Assembly: GCA_036655715.1 (NCBI GenBank)
Contig: JAVVPO010000015.1
Span: 1-36,284, forward strand
Source of the DNA: JAVVPO01 sp036655715
GTDB lineage: Bacteria; Bacillota; Clostridia; Lachnospirales; Cellulosilyticaceae
DNA: 36,284 nucleotides
Direction of reading: 5' to 3'
Below are positions 31,863-36,284 of this stretch, piece by piece (within the stretch, counting starts at the first letter, position 1; each line of letters opens with the position of its first letter). A model generated the notes under the pieces. That model was not told where the DNA came from. It did no database searches and saw only the letters and a program-made list of their open reading frames with translations. Made by a program: the position numbers and the translations under genes.

Positions 31863-32771
31863 ATGCTAGATATTTGTTTATTAGGAACGGGTGGTATGCT
31901 GCCATTACCAGAAAGATATTTGACAGCCATGCTTGCAAGATATAATGGTAGAAAACTTTTGATAGATTGTGGAGAAGGTACACAAGTAACTATGAAGATG
32001 TTAGGATGGGGATATAAAACTTTAGATATTATATGTTTTACTCACTATCACGGAGATCATGTTACAGGATTACCAGGATTACTACTGACTATAGGTAATT
32101 CAGGAAGAACTGAGCCCATCACGCTTATAGGACCACCAGGTCTGAAAAGAATAGTAGATGGGCTGACTATTGTTTGTAGAGATATTTCTTTTGATCTGAA
32201 TCTTATAGAACTACCTCACGAAAAAGGAGAAATAACAGTTGGAGATTTTTGTATCTCAGTGTTACCAGTAACACATAAAGTACCATGTTTTTCCTATGCT
32301 ATAGAAAACAAGAGAAATGCTAAATTTATAGTTGATAAAGCCAGAAGCAATGAAGTACCACAGAAATATTGGAAACCTTTACAAAAGGGTGAGACTATTG
32401 AAGCGGATGATAGAACTTATACGCCAGATATGGTGTTAGGTGATGATAGAAAAGGAATCAAGGTAGGTTACTGTACAGATTGTAGACCATCACCGAATAT
32501 TGTAGAGATGATAGAAGGTGCAGATCTTTTTATTTGTGAGGGAATGTACTTAGAAGATGAGTATTTAGAGCAAGTAAGAAAATATAAACACATGTTAGCG
32601 AGTGAAGCGGCACATATGGCCAATGATGCTAATGTAAAAGAACTATGGCTTACACACTTTAGCCCAGCTATACCAAATTCTAAAATAGATATAACAGTGG
32701 CTAAAAATATATTTGAAAATACTATAGCCGGATATGATAGAATGGTGACAACAATAGATTTTGAAGAGTAA
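31863..32771 (+). CDS. rnz: Ribonuclease Z
   Basis: RNase Z cuts the 3' trailer of tRNA precursors lacking an encoded CCA. The 302 residues form a metallo-beta-lactamase fold with the HxHxDH zinc motif at 61-66 (THYHGDHVTG). Other family features are GTGGMLPLPERYL at the N-terminus, LPVTHKVPCFSYAIE, the aspartate of YCTDCRP, and LTHFSP with the late His. RBS AAGAAAGGA precedes ATG 31863. A tRNA-Ser without encoded CCA is found in this same window. tsaD follows after 24 bases and probably shares the transcript. Confidence 0.94.
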   Translation: MLDICLLGTGGMLPLPERYLTAMLARYNGRKLLIDCGEGTQVTMKMLGWGYKTLDIICFTHYHGDHVTGLPGLLLTIGNSGRTEPITLIGPPGLKRIVDGLTIVCRDISFDLNLIELPHEKGEITVGDFCISVLPVTHKVPCFSYAIENKRNAKFIVDKARSNEVPQKYWKPLQKGETIEADDRTYTPDMVLGDDRKGIKVGYCTDCRPSPNIVEMIEGADLFICEGMYLEDEYLEQVRKYKHMLASEAAHMANDANVKELWLTHFSPAIPNSKIDITVAKNIFENTIAGYDRMVTTIDFEE

Positions 32772-32795
32772 AGATATGATAGACGGAGGATGAAA

Positions 32796-33815
32796 ATGAA
32801 AGATATTAAAATACTATCCATAGAGACATCCTGTGATGAAACAGCAGCAGCGGTAGTTCGGAATGGAAGAGAAGTACTATCTAATGTGATAGCAACACAA
32901 ATAGATTTTCATAAAAAATTTGGAGGAGTCGTACCAGAAATAGCATCTAGAATGCATATAGAAAAGATTAATCATGTTATTAGGGAAGCTTTAGAAAAAG
33001 CAGATACGACACTTGATGGGATAGATGCCATAGGAGTCACTTATGGACCAGGATTAGTGGGCGCATTATTAGTGGGTGTAGTAGCTGCAAAAGCTATAGC
33101 ATTTTCTAAGAATATACCATTAGTAGGTGTACATCATATAGAAGGGCATATTGCTGCAAACTATATAGAGCACCTAGATCTAAAACCACCTTTCTTATGT
33201 TTAGTCGTTTCTGGTGGACATACACATCTCGTTTATGTAGAAGATTATAATTCTTATGAAATCATGGGTAGAACAAGAGATGATGCAGCAGGAGAAGCTT
33301 ATGATAAAGTAGCAAGAGCAATAGGACTTCAGTATCCAGGTGGACCAAAGATAGACAAGCTAAGTTTAGAAGGGAATCCCAATGCTATTGCATTCCCTAA
33401 AGCTATGTTAGACGACAGCTATGATTTTAGTTTTAGTGGGGTAAAATCAGCAGTATTAAATTATGTAAATAGTTGTAAGATGAAAGGCGAAACAATTAAC
33501 GAGGCAGATGTAGCAGCAAGCTTCCAAAAAAGTGTAGTAGACGTTCTTACAATTAAAGCTATTAAACTTGCAAAAGAAAAAAATATCAGCAAGATTGCAC
33601 TAGCTGGCGGGGTGGCATCTAACCAAGGATTGCGTACATCTATGGACGAAGCATGCAAAAAAAATAATATCGATTTATATTATCCAAATATGTCTCTATG
33701 TACAGATAATGCAGCAATGATAGGTTCAGCGGCCTATTATGAATTTTTAGACGGAAAAAGAGCTGATATGAAGTTAAATGCTATACCTAACTTACCATTA
33801 GGCAAAAAAGCATAA
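32796..33815 (+). CDS. tsaD: tRNA threonylcarbamoyladenosine synthase subunit TsaD
   Basis: TsaD transfers the threonylcarbamoyl group to A37 of ANN-decoding tRNAs, together with TsaB and TsaE (not in the window). ATG 32796 is chosen because CGGAGG ends six bases upstream; the ATG at 32790 overlaps that RBS. The 339 residues carry ILSIETSCDETAAAVV, metal His114 and His118 in HHIEGHIAANY, VSGGHTHLVYV, AAGEAYDKVAR and the ATP-binding LAGGVASNQGLR. The length matches the family. Confidence 0.96.
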   Translation: MKDIKILSIETSCDETAAAVVRNGREVLSNVIATQIDFHKKFGGVVPEIASRMHIEKINHVIREALEKADTTLDGIDAIGVTYGPGLVGALLVGVVAAKAIAFSKNIPLVGVHHIEGHIAANYIEHLDLKPPFLCLVVSGGHTHLVYVEDYNSYEIMGRTRDDAAGEAYDKVARAIGLQYPGGPKIDKLSLEGNPNAIAFPKAMLDDSYDFSFSGVKSAVLNYVNSCKMKGETINEADVAASFQKSVVDVLTIKAIKLAKEKNISKIALAGGVASNQGLRTSMDEACKKNNIDLYYPNMSLCTDNAAMIGSAAYYEFLDGKRADMKLNAIPNLPLGKKA

Positions 33816-33826
33816 GGGGGCATACA

Positions 33827-34876
33827 ATGAGAAGAATCATGAGAGTGATGATAGCAGGACTCATAGCGAGTATGCTGACTATTGTGATTGAAGAGGCAAT
33901 ACCACCCATTGAGATAGAGGGGTATTTACAAATTGTATACGATTTATTTTACTCAAATAAAGAAGCCATTATATTTATTGCAGCTTTCGGACTTATATTC
34001 TTTACATTTGCAGGACTAATTAGTGATAGAATGGCTCATAAAGTAGATAGAGTACTAAAGAAATATCCTATGCAGGAAATTCTAATGTATATTATTGGTC
34101 TTGCTATAGGACTTGGAATAGCCAACCTATTAAATGGAGCAGTTGTCTACAATAAGTCTATTCAGATTACATTAGTATGGACAGGCCTATTATATCTAGG
34201 GCTAGGATACTTTGGAATTTACTTAGTACACATCAAAAAAGATGAAATAAAAGGGTGGTTCAATAAAAAAGGTAGCCATGCTATATGTACACCACCTAAG
34301 CTATTAGATACAAGTGTTATTATAGACGGTAGAATATTAGATATCGTTAAAACTAAGTTTATTGAAGGGAAGATTATTATACCTTCATTCATATTAGACG
34401 AGTTAAGACATATAGCAGACTCATCAGATAAACTTAAGAGAAGTAGAGGACGTAGGGGACTCGATATATTAAAAGAAATTCAAAATACTAGAGATATTCC
34501 AGTAGAGATAATAGAAGTAGATTACAAAGAAATACAAGAAGTAGATGTTAAGCTTCTTAAATTAGCGGGAGAAATACAAGGAATAGTTGTAACCAACGAT
34601 TTCAACTTAAATAAAGTAGCGCAGCTTCAAAATGTTGTTGTGCTAAATATTAATGATTTATCTAATGCAGTAAAGCCTGTAGTACTACCCAATGAAGAAA
34701 TGGTCATAACTATTATTAAAGAAGGAAAAGAGCACGAGCAGGGTATTGCCTACTTGAACGATGGGACGATGATTGTAGTAGAAGGTGGTAAGAAGTATGT
34801 AGGCGAGATGAAAACAGTAACGGTTACGACTGTATTACAGACATCAGCAGGAAGAATGATTTTTGCAAAATTGTAG
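33827..34876 (+). CDS. YacL-like membrane protein with PIN and TRAM domains
   Basis: The 349-residue protein has four TM segments (about 6-22, 47-65, 85-104, 112-134). A cytoplasmic PIN domain (about 157-280) follows, with LLDTSVIIDGRILDI (Asp161, Asp167), SFILDELRHIA and VTNDFNLNKVA, the acidic positions of PIN ribonucleases. A TRAM-like RNA-binding end (about 290-349) closes it. It matches B. subtilis YacL, which also lies directly upstream of ispD. RNase activity is expected from the PIN fold, but the target is not known to me. The stop is followed by a terminator, so ispD has a separate or partly separate transcript. Confidence 0.9.
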   Translation: MRRIMRVMIAGLIASMLTIVIEEAIPPIEIEGYLQIVYDLFYSNKEAIIFIAAFGLIFFTFAGLISDRMAHKVDRVLKKYPMQEILMYIIGLAIGLGIANLLNGAVVYNKSIQITLVWTGLLYLGLGYFGIYLVHIKKDEIKGWFNKKGSHAICTPPKLLDTSVIIDGRILDIVKTKFIEGKIIIPSFILDELRHIADSSDKLKRSRGRRGLDILKEIQNTRDIPVEIIEVDYKEIQEVDVKLLKLAGEIQGIVVTNDFNLNKVAQLQNVVVLNINDLSNAVKPVVLPNEEMVITIIKEGKEHEQGIAYLNDGTMIVVEGGKKYVGEMKTVTVTTVLQTSAGRMIFAKL

Positions 34877-34884
34877 AATGAAAT

Positions 34885-34921
34885 AAAAGCACTTCCGGTT
34901 TTAAGACTAGGAGGTGCTTTT
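34885..34921 (+). terminator. Intrinsic terminator after the YacL-like gene
   Basis: A 12-bp stem AAAAGCACTTCC/GGAGGTGCTTTT (34885-34896, 34910-34921) contains one G-U pair, with a 13-base loop. The T-tract is short. Confidence 0.75.
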
Positions 34922-34956
34922 ATTCATAAAAGGATTAGAGAAGATAGGAGAATGAT

Positions 34957-35649
34957 ATGAATAAAATAGTAGCGATTATACTAGCTGGTGGCAGTGGAAA
35001 AAGAATGGGGACAGCAGTTAAAAAGCAATATATCAAATTAAAAGATAAAGAAGTGATTGCCCATACGATAGATGTATTTAATAACATGAAAGATATTTCA
35101 GATATTATAGTAGTGACGGGAGCAGATGAAATAGACTATGTAAAAGAAGAGATCTGTGATAAATACAAGCTAAATAAGGTAAAAAAAGTAATAGCTGGCG
35201 GGAAAGAAAGACAGGACTCTGTTTGGAATGGGATAGAAGCGGTAGCGGATAAATATGAGTACGTCATTATACACGATGGTGCGAGACCTTTTATAGAAGA
35301 AGAAACCATAATAAAGTGTTTGGATAAAGCCAAACAAACAGGAGCGAGTATAGTAGCAGTTCCTCTTAAAGATACGATTAAAGTAGGGAATGCCAAAACA
35401 GGAGAAGTAGAAGCAACACCTAATAGAGAAACACTATGGTCAGTACAAACACCACAGATATTTAAAACACACATTATAAAAGAAGCACACAGGTATGCTA
35501 AGACTCATGGTATTTATGGAACAGATGATAGCTTCTTAGTAGAAGCTATGGGAGAAAAGGTATATATAGTAGAAGGTAAGTATACAAATATCAAGATGAC
35601 AACGCCTGATGATTTGATAATAGGAGAAAAAATACTGGAGAGTAAATAG
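34957..35649 (+). CDS. ispD: 2-C-methyl-D-erythritol 4-phosphate cytidylyltransferase
   Basis: IspD is the third enzyme of the MEP isoprenoid pathway and makes CDP-methylerythritol from MEP and CTP. The 230-residue length is typical. It has the nucleotide-binding loop ILAGGSGKRMG with KKQYIKL, VIAGGKERQDSVWNG, IHDGARPFI, ATPNRETLWSVQTPQIF and TDDSFLVEAMG. RBS AGGAG precedes ATG 34957. It follows the YacL-like gene as in B. subtilis, but ispF, which follows ispD there, is absent here; a very short frame and the tRNA/rRNA unit come next. Confidence 0.96.
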   Translation: MNKIVAIILAGGSGKRMGTAVKKQYIKLKDKEVIAHTIDVFNNMKDISDIIVVTGADEIDYVKEEICDKYKLNKVKKVIAGGKERQDSVWNGIEAVADKYEYVIIHDGARPFIEEETIIKCLDKAKQTGASIVAVPLKDTIKVGNAKTGEVEATPNRETLWSVQTPQIFKTHIIKEAHRYAKTHGIYGTDDSFLVEAMGEKVYIVEGKYTNIKMTTPDDLIIGEKILESK

Positions 35650-35659
35650 GGGGGAAACG

Positions 35660-35722
35660 TTGGAAAAACTTATGCTATCTAGACTGGAAGAAAAAAATCT
35701 AGATAGCATGAAAAAAATATAG
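35660..35722 (+). CDS. Possible 20-codon peptide after ispD
   Basis: TTG 35660 lies five bases after AGGGGGG and opens a 20-codon frame (MEKLMLSRLEEKNLDSMKKI) that ends in TAG at 35720-35722. The charged, helical peptide resembles nothing I know. Most of the frame is an inverted repeat (35672-35709), so coding could be accidental. It could also be the eroded end of a former downstream gene, a translated leader, or nothing. Low confidence. Confidence 0.2.
   Translation: MEKLMLSRLEEKNLDSMKKI
35672..35709. terminator. Inverted repeat after ispD
   Basis: A perfect 12-bp stem ATGCTATCTAGA/TCTAGATAGCAT (35672-35683, 35698-35709). On the plus strand it is followed by A7 rather than a T-run, so termination of ispD here is uncertain, though a stem this strong may still end or protect the transcript. 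Confidence 0.45.
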
Positions 35723-35730
35723 AAAAAGTG

Positions 35731-35759
35731 TTGACGTATGACAAATGACATGTTATATT
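35731..35759 (+). promoter_or_regulatory. P1 promoter of the tRNA-rRNA unit
   Basis: TTGACG (35731-35736) is separated by 17 bases from TATATT (35754-35759). It is the upstream member of a tandem pair. Confidence 0.65.
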
Positions 35760-35847
35760 AATTAAGCACTAGAGAGCAGAGCAAACAACTTACTCCTAAG
35801 GCGAAAAAGAATAAATAAAACTTAAGTAAAAAGTTTTAAAAAGGTTC

Positions 35848-35876
35848 TTGACAAGCTATACAGTATTTGATAAAAT
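35848..35876 (+). promoter_or_regulatory. P2 promoter of the tRNA-rRNA unit
   Basis: TTGACA (35848-35853) is separated by 17 bases from TAAAAT (35871-35876), with a TGn extended element before the -10. The start should be near 35883, about 25 bases before the first tRNA. Confidence 0.8.
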
Positions 35877-35907
35877 ACTCTAGTGTCAAGCGAAAGTAAC
35901 ATAACAT

Positions 35908-35993
35908 GGAGAGGTGTCCGAGTGGTTTAAGGAGCTGGTCTTGAAAACCAGTGATTCTGAAAGGGACCGTGGGTTCGAATCCCACCTTCTCCG
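35908..35993 (+). tRNA. tRNA-Ser (anticodon UGA)
   Basis: The acceptor stem GGAGAGG pairs with CTTCTCC (one G-U), with discriminator G. The anticodon stem CTGGT/ACCAG encloses loop CTTGAAA with anticodon TGA at 35942-35944, reading UCA. A long variable arm (GATTCTGAAAGGGACC region) marks a class II tRNA, and the T arm has GGTTCGAATCC. CCA is not encoded (TTA follows), so the 3' end needs RNase Z or another nuclease and CCA addition. Confidence 0.95.
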
Positions 35994-36025
35994 TTAGATT
36001 TAAGTAGTAATGAGCAAGCCACTAA

Positions 36026-36117
36026 GGAGAAGTACCCAAGTGGTCGAAGGGGCTCCCCTGGAAAGGGAGTAGGTCGTTAATAGCGGCGCGAGGGTTCGAA
36101 TCCCTCCTTCTCCGCCA
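36026..36117 (+). tRNA. tRNA-Ser (anticodon GGA)
   Basis: Acceptor GGAGAAG pairs with CTTCTCC, discriminator G, and CCA is encoded (36115-36117). The anticodon stem CTCCC/GGGAG encloses CTGGAAA with anticodon GGA at 36060-36062, reading UCC and UCU. The long variable arm is typical of serine tRNA. It lies 32 bases after the UGA tRNA and upstream of 16S rRNA. Confidence 0.95.
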
Positions 36118-36240
36118 TTTTAATAGGATGATTGAACATTGAAAATAAAATAGTAACCATTAAACCAGTCGATTCAAAAGTCACTTTAAGTGACAAAGTC
36201 AGTACTACTTAACAGTACAAATTGTCAGAAGACAAACTTT
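36118..36240 (+). other. 16S rRNA leader
   Basis: About 120 bases separate the second tRNA from 16S rRNA. It holds ATTGAACATTGAAAAT, resembling the TTGAAAA element of Firmicutes rrn leaders, and three small hairpins: GTCACTT/AAGTGAC (36180-36194), GTACT/AGTAC (36202-36218) and TTGTC/GACAA (36222-36235). They probably serve processing or antitermination. Confidence 0.55.

Positions 36241-36284
<44 letters not shown>

Noticed and set aside
32468..32821. Minus-strand open frame opposite rnz
   Set aside because: It is a shadow of conserved rnz codons, with no RBS and no recognisable protein motif.

Overview
The window is low-GC DNA from an endospore-forming Clostridia-type Firmicute. The indicators are spoIIE, class II lysyl-tRNA synthetase, RNase HIII, FeoB with a Cys-rich partner, strong AGGAGG-type ribosome binding sites, and the order spoIIE-tilS-hpt-ftsH-coaX-dusB-lysS, which recalls the Bacillus subtilis spoIIE-lysS region. 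Lachnospirales, perhaps close to Cellulosilyticum, is my best guess from gene order and protein flavour; this is inference. No phage, transposase, plasmid or CRISPR signature was seen. Three 100-N scaffold gaps are present: one intergenic and two inside C-terminal repeat tails of coding genes.

Layout. 1-5.3 kb: the end of a LuxR-type regulator, a secreted NlpC/P60 hydrolase (minus strand), an FAD/Rieske oxidoreductase followed by a ferritin-like protein, a cytosolic parvulin (minus strand) and a membrane diguanylate cyclase. 5.4-18.5 kb: the housekeeping block spoIIE, tilS, hpt, ftsH, birA, a small uncharacterised gene, coaX, dusB, an uncharacterised gene with a Rossmann-like segment, greA and lysS. 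18.8-21.5 kb: a membrane-anchored glycoside-hydrolase-like protein and two uncharacterised membrane proteins. 21.6-25.5 kb: the cdaA-cdaR-glmM module linking cyclic di-AMP to cell-wall precursor synthesis. 25.5-29.2 kb: a DUF3892-like protein, glycerol kinase, RNase HIII and a small zinc-ribbon-like protein. 29.3-31.7 kb (minus): feoA-feoB-Cys-rich membrane protein behind a promoter covered by two Fur-box-like sites. 31.9-35.6 kb: rnz, tsaD, a YacL-like PIN/TRAM membrane protein and ispD. 35.7-36.28 kb: tandem promoters, two tRNA-Ser genes and the first bases of a 16S rRNA gene, where the window ends.

Most genes serve translation and RNA (tilS, dusB, lysS, tsaD, rnz, rnhC, greA, tRNAs, rRNA), envelope and membrane quality (ftsH, cdaAR, glmM, NlpC/P60, the glycoside-hydrolase-like cassette), cofactors and isoprenoids (birA, coaX, ispD), and iron or redox (feoAB, ferritin-like, Rieske). 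There is no single obvious new defence or metabolic system. The best leads are: a perfect consensus greA promoter whose spacer is a palindrome; a CoaX lacking one of its expected catalytic aspartates; structured RNA-like hairpins around the gap after spoIIE; a promoter-terminator leader before coaX; a 29-bp inverted repeat over the feo promoter; and a hydrolase plus two-membrane-protein cassette next to cdaA.
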